From the IMG/VR virus record IMGVR_UViG_3300039106_000653, positions 1-64,000 of that record: DNA of 64,000 nucleotides. One strand, written 5' to 3'. Source of the DNA: a virus. The position numbers and the translations under genes are program-made. Positions 22,749 to 32,500 of this stretch are shown in pieces (position 1 is the stretch's first letter; each line of letters begins with the position of its first letter). Below the pieces are notes generated by a model. The model worked only from the letters and a program-made list of their open reading frames with translations, searched no databases and had not been told where the DNA came from.

Positions 22749-22883
22749 ATGGGTAACAAGGCGTCACCAGTGACATATCGCTTTGATAGAAAGATATGTG
22801 ATGCTCTAGCTGAGGAAGTTACGAAGGAACTGCTTGCTGCTGGATTTGTTATGGATGAAAAGCAACCCCTAGACTCAAAATAA
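22749..22883 (+). CDS. Small hypothetical protein
   Basis: A 44-aa frame: N-terminal GNKASPVTYRFDRKICDALAEEVTKELLAAGF, then a short polar tail. It ends the plus-strand island 24 bases before the convergent end of the 2398-aa gene. Supported only by frame and composition. Confidence 0.35.
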   Translation: MGNKASPVTYRFDRKICDALAEEVTKELLAAGFVMDEKQPLDSK

Positions 22884-22907
22884 CATTAGCATAGGGGTCG
22901 ATACTAT

Positions 22908-25900
22908 CTAGGCCGCTATCTTGGTGTATTGCCTTATCAGGTATTCCATGCTCTTATCTCTTAACCTATCAGCCTCAAGCTTAAGTAACTTAGCCTTACC
23001 TGATTTACCATCTTTCTCAGCTTTAGTCGCTGCCGCCATCTTGCCATTAGCTTGATTGATACGGTGATTTATCTCGTCACCCAATTCGGCTAATTGTGCT
23101 TCCTCTGGCGTTAATTTAGAGCCAACTGATGCTTCTGCTGATAGATCATTCACTCTAGCAATATAGCGGTAAAACAGCTTCTCCTTAAGCGCATCATCAT
23201 CTTGTGCTAAAACCCATCTATCAACAAAAGGCGATACCGTTTGTTTGCCTCTAGCTTCACGACTAGGGTTTTCAATGAACTGCTTAATCAGTGTATTGAA
23301 TACCACTGGGAACGGCATGTAGGTTCTAGCTATCTCTCTGACTTCTTCAGGATATACATCAAAGCCTAATTTAGCCATTTCTTGCGCAAACATTTTGTAT
23401 TCTTCTGGCGTAGTCTTTCTGCCTTGCAATGCCTTAGCTTTGTTATCTTTAGCAAACTTAGCATTGGTCAGTGAGTTTCCAAATGCGTTAACATCCATAC
23501 CGACATTTGCTATGCCTTTGAATGGTTGCGGCGTGATAGATTGCATAAACCAGATTGCAGGATGATCTGAAATAGCGGTATCTGATGGTGCTACTGGTGA
23601 TGCTATTTTGATTGCACCATAAACCATTTCTGTTAATGTCTCGCCTGCCGACTGATTGCCTTGAGTGAACTTAGCCAAGTTAACCGCAGTAGACCATGCT
23701 AGTTGTGGTAAGCCGAAGCCTACTGGGATTTTAGCGTAAACACCATTGCCTACTGGAATCGGTATATTGCGATACAAGTTAAAGTTTCCCAGTTCATCCA
23801 TGTTATTTACACCAAGTTCATCATCGTCATCACCTGAGCGTAATAGTGAATACAGCATATAACCTGCAATGATGTAGGAGTACAGCCTGTATTGACCACG
23901 CTTAGTTTGAAGCGATTGAGCTAATTGGTGTGCTGATGTCGCTGCTGGCTGGGCAAACATCCATAACGCTCTAATAGGTGACATAATTCTGCCACGCTTA
24001 CTAAAGTTAAATAAGTTTAGCGATGTGGTTGCTGCTGTTTTGACATCTACATTCTGCTCACGCAATGCCTTGTAAACCGCATAACCTGAGATTAAGTCAA
24101 ATGATTGGTTCCAAGTATGCACGACATCCATTGAGCCTTTAGTCCATGTACCTATTTTTTCCAGCTTCTCTGATAGACCTTTACTATCGGTGTTCAGATA
24201 ATCACCCCAGGTACTCGCCCCACCTTCATTCAGAAACTCAAGGATAGATAATGTCTCAGGGTCTGAGTAATCCACTGTCAAATCCATTTTCATACCCAAG
24301 AAATTAACACCACCTTCTAGTGGCGTACCTAGTGCTGAAATCGACATAATCTTTTTCAATAGCTTCATGGTTTGCGTTGATGCAATAGCCAGTGTACGCT
24401 TACCTGCTAGGTTCATATCGACATTATCGTAACCAGGAATAGTCCTAGCACGAATATTCTCTGAACGCTCAAAGGTATCCATTAATGCGTTTTTAATTGC
24501 AAAGAATGGCATGAACTGCGTAATAAAACGACTGTTCCAAGCATTTAAGAATGCTACTGGTTTTAACAGTGTAGGTGTTTCTTCGTGGTTGATACTTCTC
24601 AATGCATCAATAGCGGCTTTATTGTTTAGATCATAAACCCAAACACTATCGCCTTTGCGCACGATAATACCATCATCACTGGTACGCTGGCCTTGTCTTT
24701 CTGCATGGCGATTAATGCCGTATTTTTCAGCAACCTCTCTAACTGCTTCTTGTTCGGTGCTGCCAGTATCAACAAAGCCTTTCACAAGATCATCATAAAC
24801 CTCTGTTAGCTTATCTTTGAAGTCTAGCCAGCCATGATACCTAGCAGACTTTTCTGCTTGCTCAAAACTAGCATCAATACCATTTTGCGCAAGGCTAGTT
24901 TGGCGTCCTTGTAATCTCTTATCGTTTTGCTGATTTAGATTGCCAGTGGTAAAGAAATCATCAGAACTATCATCATTACGCGGGTCGCCTGTCAATGGTA
25001 CATAGAATCCAGACTTATCGAATTTATCTGCTGCTTCTTGTGTTATCTTGCCATTCTTGATGTCTTGTTGCAGCTTGTAAGCATTCATTGCGTACACATG
25101 ATTAGCAACTTTTTCTATCAATCCTTTATCAAGCACTCGCTCAATATTTGCCATGTGCTTTTGCGCCGTGGCGTTATTATAACCACCCGCTAAACCTATC
25201 TCATGCTTTTGTACGGTCGGGTCAATAATATCTGGGCTATTCATTGCAGCTTCAAACTGATTAACTTTTTTAGTTGCTCGATCTAAAGCATTCGCTAATC
25301 GTTCTCTTTCCCCTGCAATTTCTGATGAAGTCATCATCGGGTCTGGATTATTGTTAAAAGCATCTAACTCTTGAAATGCTTCTTGCTCCTTTTCCTTGTA
25401 GCCTTTCAGTAAGTTTTGGTTGGCGATCTGAGCGTATCTAGCAGTCATCCATTGACCTGTCATTTCTTTAGTGGCTCGGTAATCTTTCCAACCTGCTTTA
25501 TTCATTACGGCACGAATTGATTTGCCAATGTCATCACCGAACTTCAGCATAATTTCTTTTTCAAACGCTTTCTTGCGCTCCACTGCACGATCTTTAGCCA
25601 TAACCAACTGCGCCGCTTTAATAGCATCAGGTAGCTTGCGCGTCCATACATCGAATGGTCTAGTTGCATCGGCAAATAATTCAACTAGCTTATCCGCAGT
25701 ATCATTCCATGTATCGCGTCTTTCTGGCATACGACCAGATTGCAAGATTTGATTAAACTCGTCTAAAGATCGTGGTGTCTCGGTATTATCGCCTAGTACA
25801 GTTCTTTTTGCCCTATCAGCAATGTTAGATGCAATACTAAATCTGATTTCGTTGTTGTCACCAGCATTAGCAGGAGCACTGTGCATTTCCTTACCGTTAT

Positions 25901-28900
25901 ACATCACAATAACATCACTATTGGGCGTGTCTTGTGTTGATTCTATCGGTGTATTCTTGCGCTGCTCTGCTGTTAGATATTGTCTTGCTTGTACATTGCG
26001 TGATTCTACTTCGCCTGCTAATCGTTTATATCTTTCTGACGAAGTAAGCTTTCCTTTACCATACTTTAATACTGCAATTTCATTAGTCCATGAGTTATAC
26101 AAAGAATCGTGCTCAAAAATATAAAATTCTAACTTTTCTTTCTGCGACCAATCAGCAACGCCTTTTCCATAATCTTTAGCCCAAGCATTTGCCTTATCAA
26201 TTAAGTCTTGCTTTGCATAATCAGCTTCTTCACTAACTTGATTTTCTCTTACGCGAATTTTATCTTCTAACTCATTGATTCTATATTTGTCTGCTAGCAC
26301 ATTTTGCTGTGAACTGTCTACACTTCCACCACTTGCAAAGCCTTCATTTTCCTGAATAGCGTGTTGTACTTCATGGAGTAGAATATTTAAAAACTCATCA
26401 TTTGCGCCTTTAAAACTATAGGGGTCTTTAATTGTTATGGTATTTGATTCTGGGCTAAAACCTGCGCTACTTTTGATGTTGTCATCAATTTTGACTCTAA
26501 CTAGATTTAACTGTGGATATGCCGCAAATAAAGCAGGATGCACCAATACATTTACTAATGGCTCACCATTTTCACGATTAGTGGCTTTTTCAATCCATGA
26601 GTCGCTATCCATTTGACTTGGCTGTAATCTTGCATCACTATCATCAATCTCGAATCGCCATTTACCGTCAACGCCTTTAAACCAGCCAGTGTCTTTACGG
26701 ACTTGCTCAGCATCATCACCTTTAGTTAGACGCTCTTGTGCTGTAGATAACTGGTATTTATCTGCTGTCTGTGCATTCTGTCCTGCGAATGATGTTCTTA
26801 CGCTATCATCAGTATTACCGATATTATCAAACAACAAACTATCAGGCGCAGTTCTTAGTGCATTCTCTGCCATGTAAGCAATATCATCAGTAGTCATCCT
26901 AGATGCGTAATTGTAGATAGCGAGTTTCTGTGCTGCGGGTAATGCTTTACCGATATTACGGATAGCTTGACGGAACCATGCTAGTAGGCGTTTTACGATG
27001 CCTAGTTGCGGGTGATATTGTACGAGGTACGCCAACGCTTCTTCGGTAATATGCTCTGCTTTAGTATCTTTAGGTACACGACCAAAAGCATCAACAACTT
27101 TCTTATTGCCGAAGTCACGCATTTGCTCTAACTGCGTAAGTATGGCTTTAAATTCTTTATCGTTTTTGCCAAGCTGTAACGCATGAACTGCAATCTCATG
27201 ATTCAGCAATCCAAAGAGATCGTTATCTTTGTCGATGTTGTTATAGACTAAATAAGTAGTATCTTTTCCGTTAGTATCATCATAGAAACCTTGAGCTATA
27301 GATGCTTTGTAGCCGCCTATATCATAAGCTTCATCGCTACTAATGATCTTAAACTTACCTGTAGCTAATAAACGATCTACCCAGTTGCTACCGAACTTAG
27401 CATTGAATACTTTACGCATTGATTGCAGTAATGATGCTTCAGTGTGTGGGTTCTCTACTTGGGATTGTGATGTTGAATAAGCAATTCCATTAAGGCTTTC
27501 AGGTAAATCTCCTGATAAAAATGAATCCAGAAGCTCAGAAAATCCTGATCTGTCGCCTTGTTTGGATATAAGTTCTTTTGTAAGAATAGCTCGCTTAATC
27601 GTTGCTTCGCCAATGCTAAAGCCTGCTTTTCTTGCTTGCTGCGAATGTTTTGCGTATTCGCTTTCTGTAATTTCTTTGCCAGCTTTGTTTTCAAATTTCC
27701 CGGTATTGGTATTGAATCTAGCATCATCAAACCATTGCTTGTCACTGATTGCATTTTCTACATAATCAAGGTTATCGGTGTCATAGAATGGACTTAGCTT
27801 TGGATTGCTTACGCTGAATTTAATATCGGTATCTTTGCTTGCGTAATGCTCTTTTGCAATTTCCGATGTATGGTAGTCGAAATCAGGCTCAGGAATGTAT
27901 TTTCCATCACTGTAATCAGATTGGTTTAGATCAAATGGTTTAAATAATTCAGCACCATAAGCATCATTTAGAGCCATTACAATAACTTGAGCATTACCAT
28001 CTTGTGACTCAATAGATATGCCATTAACAAACTGATAAATAACAGCCTTATCATAACCAAGTTTTTGTATAAGGTTAGCAGCTTCTTTAATATATTTTGC
28101 ACTCAATACGAAAGTATTATCTTTGAACTTTACTGATTTAAGCGTTATTGGTACATATTGATTGATGCTTCCATTTAAGAACTTACTTGTTTTAACAATG
28201 CCATCAGCATAGGCAGATAAGTTGACTGTTGAAACAACAAAACCTTCGCCATTATTCTTTGCTTCAGTAACGAGATTTTCTATTTTTGTATATTTAGGGT
28301 ATCTACCATCTATCCATGTTTCAGCTTCAGATTGTGATTTACCTTCTACCGATGCTCTGCTATATATTGCGTCAGAAAAATTATGTGAAAGCACTGGCAC
28401 ATCATCACCTGAGTATTTCACAGAAGCAATCATGTGACCATTTGTTGATGTTAGTTTTCCATCGCTTATCAAAAGTCCATTTAGGTAATATCTAACATCA
28501 TCCTTAGCCATTATTGGCAACAATGCTTTTGATATATCCTTAAATGTTTTATTAATTTTAGATACATTTGCTTTTTTGATAAATGGTACGATGTCACTTA
28601 AAAGCTGAGTTTCAAATCCATTTTGAATATATCCTTGTTTAGATATTTTTGGTGCTACTTTAGGTAATAGCCTGTTTAAGAATAATCTTGCGGCATCGGC
28701 GTAGGCTTTATCACTGGAGACTCTTTTCTCATAATCCCCTTCATCAAATAATCGCAATGAGTAAGTAATGTCATCACCAAGAAAATCACTTGAATCCTTT
28801 ACAGGTTGTGCAATACCTTTTGCTTCTGTTGGCTTATCTTTTAATTCTTTATCATTTTTTTCTGCAATAGATACAAGATGAGCTATATGCGGATTACCTA

Positions 28901-30104
28901 ATATGCTAGCGTCATTAATGTATCTATAATCTCCAACGTTAACCTTTGTATTTACAGCTAGTTTAGCAAAATCTTTATATTTATCTTTATACTCCTGGTT
29001 GCCATCTAATTCTGTAAAAGTGGAAACGAATTTTTCAACCCAATCTTGCTCTAGCTTTTTATCATCACTATAAGCAGCGTAAGTATAAAAGTCAGTGACC
29101 AAATCATTTACAATATTTTTTAACTTATCAGAAGTAAGTAAATCACTTGCAATGCTGTCGCTATCTGAAACATCATTAATTATTTTTTCTTCTGATTGCT
29201 GGCTTTGTGATTCTGTATCATCTTCAAGTTCAGACGATAATTTACCAAAACCCAATTTCTCTTTAGCTTTTCGATCTTCTATTTCTTTCGATGAAAGTCC
29301 ACCTTTAACTTCATTTTCTGTAATAACACCTTTATCTAGTGCGGCCTGATAAAGATTTACACCGTCCTGCCATAGCTTTTGATACTCACTGTTGTTAGCT
29401 ATTTCAAAAGCAGTTTTAAATGCTTTTACTTCTTTTTCTTTTCTAATTCCTGATTTATAAGCAAGTTCTTCTGGTGATTTATTTGAGCTAAACGCAAACG
29501 ATTCAGCACCAGCATCTAAGCCTTTGTTAAAAGCGCCTCTGACATTATCTTTTACCAATATTGGATTTTTTGCATCAGCTTCAAGGTTGATTTGTGATTC
29601 TGAATCACTAGGTAATTTAGCTACCCTAACTCGAATATTCCTTAGCTTTTCATTACTTTTTAATCTTTCAGGATAATCCTTGCTACTACTCATTCTTGCA
29701 ATACTACCTACTCCACCAGTGTATGCATTATTAACAATCGCGTCTGTTAAAATATCCTGATAAGCAACAGATAGTCCTAGTTTTTTATTGCCTTTAGAAA
29801 CTAGCTTTTCAAATTCATCCTCAGTAATGAATTTTGTTTTTTCATCAAGCACGCCTTTTATAGCATGTTTTCCATTAGGTATATTATTGAATACATAAGC
29901 AATGACAGTACCCATATCTGACTGCTTCTGTTCATATTCTGTTTTAGGTGATTCTGCTTTGACCTCACTCACACCTGTTAAGGACTTATAATCAAACTTA
30001 ACATCAGGATAAAGCTTTTCTAATCCACCATTAGCTAAGTAGGCTTTAAACTCATTCTGTGAGATAAAATCTTCCGTTCCTGGCAAAGCATAGGTACACG
30101 CCAT
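22908..30104 (-). CDS. Giant multidomain polyvalent protein, probably packaged in the virion
   Basis: A 2398-aa protein, the largest in the window. Visible modules: a region at ~505-715 resembling a DNA sliding clamp (VRYYLNGLLISDGKLTSTNGHM, then WIDGRYPKYTKIEN); a metallopeptidase-like NHEIAVHAL near 967; a second HEVQHA site near 1243 (HExxH form) in LNILLHEVQHAIQENEGFA; a long helical region ~1450-1700; and an LPD38-like segment near 1865 (FMPFFAIKNALMDTFER). Polyvalent proteins of phages and conjugative elements are typically injected with DNA to protect or establish it. The late position, among virion genes, supports that. It is coupled to the upstream gene by TAATG. Confidence 0.75.
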   Translation of the reverse strand: MACTYALPGTEDFISQNEFKAYLANGGLEKLYPDVKFDYKSLTGVSEVKAESPKTEYEQKQSDMGTVIAYVFNNIPNGKHAIKGVLDEKTKFITEDEFEKLVSKGNKKLGLSVAYQDILTDAIVNNAYTGGVGSIARMSSSKDYPERLKSNEKLRNIRVRVAKLPSDSESQINLEADAKNPILVKDNVRGAFNKGLDAGAESFAFSSNKSPEELAYKSGIRKEKEVKAFKTAFEIANNSEYQKLWQDGVNLYQAALDKGVITENEVKGGLSSKEIEDRKAKEKLGFGKLSSELEDDTESQSQQSEEKIINDVSDSDSIASDLLTSDKLKNIVNDLVTDFYTYAAYSDDKKLEQDWVEKFVSTFTELDGNQEYKDKYKDFAKLAVNTKVNVGDYRYINDASILGNPHIAHLVSIAEKNDKELKDKPTEAKGIAQPVKDSSDFLGDDITYSLRLFDEGDYEKRVSSDKAYADAARLFLNRLLPKVAPKISKQGYIQNGFETQLLSDIVPFIKKANVSKINKTFKDISKALLPIMAKDDVRYYLNGLLISDGKLTSTNGHMIASVKYSGDDVPVLSHNFSDAIYSRASVEGKSQSEAETWIDGRYPKYTKIENLVTEAKNNGEGFVVSTVNLSAYADGIVKTSKFLNGSINQYVPITLKSVKFKDNTFVLSAKYIKEAANLIQKLGYDKAVIYQFVNGISIESQDGNAQVIVMALNDAYGAELFKPFDLNQSDYSDGKYIPEPDFDYHTSEIAKEHYASKDTDIKFSVSNPKLSPFYDTDNLDYVENAISDKQWFDDARFNTNTGKFENKAGKEITESEYAKHSQQARKAGFSIGEATIKRAILTKELISKQGDRSGFSELLDSFLSGDLPESLNGIAYSTSQSQVENPHTEASLLQSMRKVFNAKFGSNWVDRLLATGKFKIISSDEAYDIGGYKASIAQGFYDDTNGKDTTYLVYNNIDKDNDLFGLLNHEIAVHALQLGKNDKEFKAILTQLEQMRDFGNKKVVDAFGRVPKDTKAEHITEEALAYLVQYHPQLGIVKRLLAWFRQAIRNIGKALPAAQKLAIYNYASRMTTDDIAYMAENALRTAPDSLLFDNIGNTDDSVRTSFAGQNAQTADKYQLSTAQERLTKGDDAEQVRKDTGWFKGVDGKWRFEIDDSDARLQPSQMDSDSWIEKATNRENGEPLVNVLVHPALFAAYPQLNLVRVKIDDNIKSSAGFSPESNTITIKDPYSFKGANDEFLNILLHEVQHAIQENEGFASGGSVDSSQQNVLADKYRINELEDKIRVRENQVSEEADYAKQDLIDKANAWAKDYGKGVADWSQKEKLEFYIFEHDSLYNSWTNEIAVLKYGKGKLTSSERYKRLAGEVESRNVQARQYLTAEQRKNTPIESTQDTPNSDVIVMYNGKEMHSAPANAGDNNEIRFSIASNIADRAKRTVLGDNTETPRSLDEFNQILQSGRMPERRDTWNDTADKLVELFADATRPFDVWTRKLPDAIKAAQLVMAKDRAVERKKAFEKEIMLKFGDDIGKSIRAVMNKAGWKDYRATKEMTGQWMTARYAQIANQNLLKGYKEKEQEAFQELDAFNNNPDPMMTSSEIAGERERLANALDRATKKVNQFEAAMNSPDIIDPTVQKHEIGLAGGYNNATAQKHMANIERVLDKGLIEKVANHVYAMNAYKLQQDIKNGKITQEAADKFDKSGFYVPLTGDPRNDDSSDDFFTTGNLNQQNDKRLQGRQTSLAQNGIDASFEQAEKSARYHGWLDFKDKLTEVYDDLVKGFVDTGSTEQEAVREVAEKYGINRHAERQGQRTSDDGIIVRKGDSVWVYDLNNKAAIDALRSINHEETPTLLKPVAFLNAWNSRFITQFMPFFAIKNALMDTFERSENIRARTIPGYDNVDMNLAGKRTLAIASTQTMKLLKKIMSISALGTPLEGGVNFLGMKMDLTVDYSDPETLSILEFLNEGGASTWGDYLNTDSKGLSEKLEKIGTWTKGSMDVVHTWNQSFDLISGYAVYKALREQNVDVKTAATTSLNLFNFSKRGRIMSPIRALWMFAQPAATSAHQLAQSLQTKRGQYRLYSYIIAGYMLYSLLRSGDDDDELGVNNMDELGNFNLYRNIPIPVGNGVYAKIPVGFGLPQLAWSTAVNLAKFTQGNQSAGETLTEMVYGAIKIASPVAPSDTAISDHPAIWFMQSITPQPFKGIANVGMDVNAFGNSLTNAKFAKDNKAKALQGRKTTPEEYKMFAQEMAKLGFDVYPEEVREIARTYMPFPVVFNTLIKQFIENPSREARGKQTVSPFVDRWVLAQDDDALKEKLFYRYIARVNDLSAEASVGSKLTPEEAQLAELGDEINHRINQANGKMAAATKAEKDGKSGKAKLLKLEADRLRDKSMEYLIRQYTKIAA

Positions 30105-30274
30105 TAAACTTCCCCTGCTAGTTTCAACGCAAGTTCACAAATAGTTGCTGTAAATTCTTCTACCGAATAATCTTCTTGATAGATAGCATCACGGATAGGA
30201 TGACCGCTATCAGAGTATTCAACGACATCCTTAGCCAGTTCTAGTAATTGTCTTTCTTTAGGTGTGAGTTTCAT
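30104..30274 (-). CDS. Small acidic protein upstream of the giant gene
   Basis: A 56-aa frame whose stop shares its last A with the giant gene's start (TAATG). The sequence, MKLTPKERQLLELAKDVVEYSD then SVEEFTATICELALKLAGEV, is helical and acidic. No family recognised. Confidence 0.5.
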   Translation of the reverse strand: MKLTPKERQLLELAKDVVEYSDSGHPIRDAIYQEDYSVEEFTATICELALKLAGEV

Positions 30275-30282
30275 TAACCGCC

Positions 30283-30474
30283 TTATAAGTTAGCAAACAC
30301 TGAATCAATATGTGCTTGCTCTATTTCATCTATTTCATCGGAGAATTGGGAGAATTGATCTGGCTTATGGAGTACATAGTATTCAACTTCACCACCAAGA
30401 CCATCGTAAATAAAGTCGTCAAAGTCATCAGTGAACATTGAGTCGATGACTTCTTCTCGATTTGGCGCAAGCAT
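30283..30474 (-). CDS. Small acidic protein
   Basis: A 63-aa, very acidic protein (SMFTDDFDDFIYDGLGGEVEYYVLHKP, DEIDEIEQAHIDSVF). It shares a TAATG junction with the ferritin gene. DNA-mimic-like charge is notable but no function can be assigned. Confidence 0.45.
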   Translation of the reverse strand: MLAPNREEVIDSMFTDDFDDFIYDGLGGEVEYYVLHKPDQFSQFSDEIDEIEQAHIDSVFANL

Positions 30475-30959
30475 TATTTACTGCCAAGTTCGTTATCGAA
30501 TACCAGAATATCCCCGCCAAGGTCTAGTCTTTGCAGTAAGTCTGCGTACTCACCAATAGACTTATTTTGAATCTCTAGGAATTGCAGCAAGAATTGACCA
30601 GTAATAGGCTCCACTGTCACTGTCTTTTTGTACCAGTCTGCATATTTTGCACCTAATGCAACTTCAGCCTCATATCCAGCCTCTAAGGCATCTTTTAGGC
30701 TTGTTACTTCAGTGGCGATAGATTCTATAGTGGGTGTTTCTGCAACGCTGCCACGATCATTGATGAAGTCTACAATGCGTTCATAGTGCGTTAGCTCGTC
30801 TGCGCTTTCTGCTTTGAAGTATTTTTGTGCACCGAACAATCCTAATCGCTGACATTGGTTAGCGAGGTGTCGGTAAAGATGTGATGCGTGTAATTCTTGT
30901 TCGATAGCTTGTTCAAGTATTTCGGTAGTGAGTGGTGTTAGGAATGATTTTAATTGCAT
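30474..30959 (-). CDS. Ferritin-family protein
   Basis: A 161-aa four-helix protein matching bacterial non-haem ferritin along its length. Helix A has AIEQELHASHLYRHLANQC; helix B ends AESADELTHYERIVDFINDRG, holding the E-x-x-H iron ligands. Helix C has the Glu of the third ligand in GYEAEVALG. Helix D has LQFLEIQNKSIGEYADLL, and the end LGGDILVFDNELG matches the FtnA C-terminus. The FtnA Glu130 position appears replaced by Ser. It would store iron or shield DNA from peroxide. It sits among late virion genes. Confidence 0.8.
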   Translation of the reverse strand: MQLKSFLTPLTTEILEQAIEQELHASHLYRHLANQCQRLGLFGAQKYFKAESADELTHYERIVDFINDRGSVAETPTIESIATEVTSLKDALEAGYEAEVALGAKYADWYKKTVTVEPITGQFLLQFLEIQNKSIGEYADLLQRLDLGGDILVFDNELGSK

Positions 30960-30962
30960 TAA

Positions 30963-31598
30963 TTATCCGCAGTGGTATCTAACTTTATCTGATTGCGCTT
31001 GTTCTTCTGGTGTCATATTATTTTTATTTTTAACATTATATCCAATACCATAAGGTATCGGAGAGTTTTCATTTTCATTATCTGTAATAACATCATGCCA
31101 GTAATTCTGAATAAAAGCCATTTGCTGTACTTGATCTTCTGTAATATTATATTCTTTACCATATGTGTTAATTATATCACTAGCTGATAATATTTTCGTA
31201 CCTAGCTTATCAAATACGGTTTCAATATTACTTTTTGCTTTTTCTAGCTTAGGTCTTTTAAGCTCATTTAATGAACTATTAATCTTTTGAATTGCTTTGT
31301 TATTGTCATTAATTTGCTTTTTTAATGACTTTTTTTGATCTTGTTTAGACGCAAGAATATCATTGTACTGTGGTAACTGCTTTACAGAATTTATTAGTGC
31401 ATCAGCAAGTAGTTTGTGGCCTGAAATATATTGCTCTTTGCTTTCATTTGCAGCATCAATATACAATGCATCAACAGATTTTCTTTTAGCTAATGGCTTT
31501 TTATTTTCCTCTATCTTTAGTTCATCAACTCTTTCATTGATATATTTAAAATCTTCTTTGTCTAAGTGCTTAATGCCGCATAACGATGGTGAACCCAT
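30963..31598 (-). CDS. Helical protein of unknown function in late operon
   Basis: A 211-aa Lys-rich protein with a central coiled coil (DQKKSLKKQINDNNKAIQKINSSLNEL). The C-terminal half has TEDQVQQMAFIQNYWHDVI. No family recognised. It lies between the repeat protein and the ferritin and shares a TAATG junction with the former. Confidence 0.5.
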   Translation of the reverse strand: MGSPSLCGIKHLDKEDFKYINERVDELKIEENKKPLAKRKSVDALYIDAANESKEQYISGHKLLADALINSVKQLPQYNDILASKQDQKKSLKKQINDNNKAIQKINSSLNELKRPKLEKAKSNIETVFDKLGTKILSASDIINTYGKEYNITEDQVQQMAFIQNYWHDVITDNENENSPIPYGIGYNVKNKNNMTPEEQAQSDKVRYHCG

Positions 31599-32500
31599 TA
31601 AATGATACCTCTATAAAATAAATCAACTAATACCAATACCACAGATTCTTCCTCGTCATTATCTTCATTAATAATTAAATCTTTATTCTTTTCTAGCTTA
31701 ATAGTTAGCTTTCTTTTATCAAAGTTCTTTTGAAAGATAAGATTGCTACTACCGCCACGCAAAAACTGTGGCAATACATAGGGTGTAATTGTTACTGCAT
31801 CTGATGCAATCGTGCTACTATAAAATGTATTATCGTTAACAAATAGGCTTGGCGATAATGTTCCAGCTATAAATACATTGCTGCTAAAAAATGTATTGTC
31901 ATTTGATAATAAAGGTGCTGTTACTGTGCTGTTACTAACTAAACTTGCAGAGTAAAAGCTATCGGCATCAGCAAATAATACTGGCGATACAAAGCTATTG
32001 CCTACTACAGAATGACCGTAGAATGTATTGCTATTAGTAAATAATGTGGGTAATAAGCTACCTGAAGCAGCACTGATTGTAGGACTGAAAAAAGTATCAG
32101 CGTCAGTGTATAAGCTTGGTGATAATGTATTTAAACTAGATGCACTTGAAATAAAGAATGTATTAGTGTTACTGAACAGTGATACAGGTAATGTTGAATT
32201 ACTTGTAATAGCCTCACTGTAAAAAGTATTTTGATTGCTAAATACAGAAGGCGTAATAGCATTATTACTTGTAACTGTTTCAGCAAAAAATGTATTACTA
32301 TTGGAAAATAATAACGGCGAAAGCGTATTGTTATTTAATACATTTTCACTGTAAAAAGTATTGGTATTAGTATATAACGATGGAGTTAGACTTGCGCTAG
32401 ATGTTACCTGTGCAGCATAAAAGCTATTGGTATTAACAACTAATGGAGGTGATAGCGCACCAGCGATTGCACCAGATGCTAACGCAAGTAGTAAGGACAT
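31598..32500 (-). CDS. Tail/capsid-type protein with ten 22-residue repeats
   Basis: A 300-aa protein. An Ala-rich start is followed by about ten tandem units of 22-23 residues, each reading roughly LFxNxNTFYSxxVxxxxTLSPS (residues ~20-245). The invariant core is N-T/S-F-Y/F. Such repeats suggest a beta-solenoid or fibrous rod. A basic C-terminal segment (KNFDKRKLTIKLEKNKDLII) follows, then an acidic DNDEEE. It is probably an elongated virion protein such as a side fibre; no enzymatic site is seen. Confidence 0.65.
   Translation of the reverse strand: MSLLLALASGAIAGALSPPLVVNTNSFYAAQVTSSASLTPSLYTNTNTFYSENVLNNNTLSPLLFSNSNTFFAETVTSNNAITPSVFSNQNTFYSEAITSNSTLPVSLFSNTNTFFISSASSLNTLSPSLYTDADTFFSPTISAASGSLLPTLFTNSNTFYGHSVVGNSFVSPVLFADADSFYSASLVSNSTVTAPLLSNDNTFFSSNVFIAGTLSPSLFVNDNTFYSSTIASDAVTITPYVLPQFLRGGSSNLIFQKNFDKRKLTIKLEKNKDLIINEDNDEEESVVLVLVDLFYRGII

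Noticed and set aside
25522-29349. Several plus-strand open frames inside the 2398-aa gene
   Set aside because: They are antisense shadows of a continuous coding frame, lack ribosome sites and show no domain pattern.
30283-30474. DNA-mimic anti-restriction protein
   Set aside because: It is acidic and small, but composition alone does not support an Ocr or ArdA-like call.
30993-31605. Plus-strand open frames opposite the late helical protein
   Set aside because: Shadow frames with low-complexity composition and no ribosome site, opposite a well-coupled gene.
31598-32500. Regular short DNA repeats that could be read as a CRISPR-like array
   Set aside because: Repeats follow a coding frame with 66-69-base units and protein-level conservation; there are no spacers or leader.
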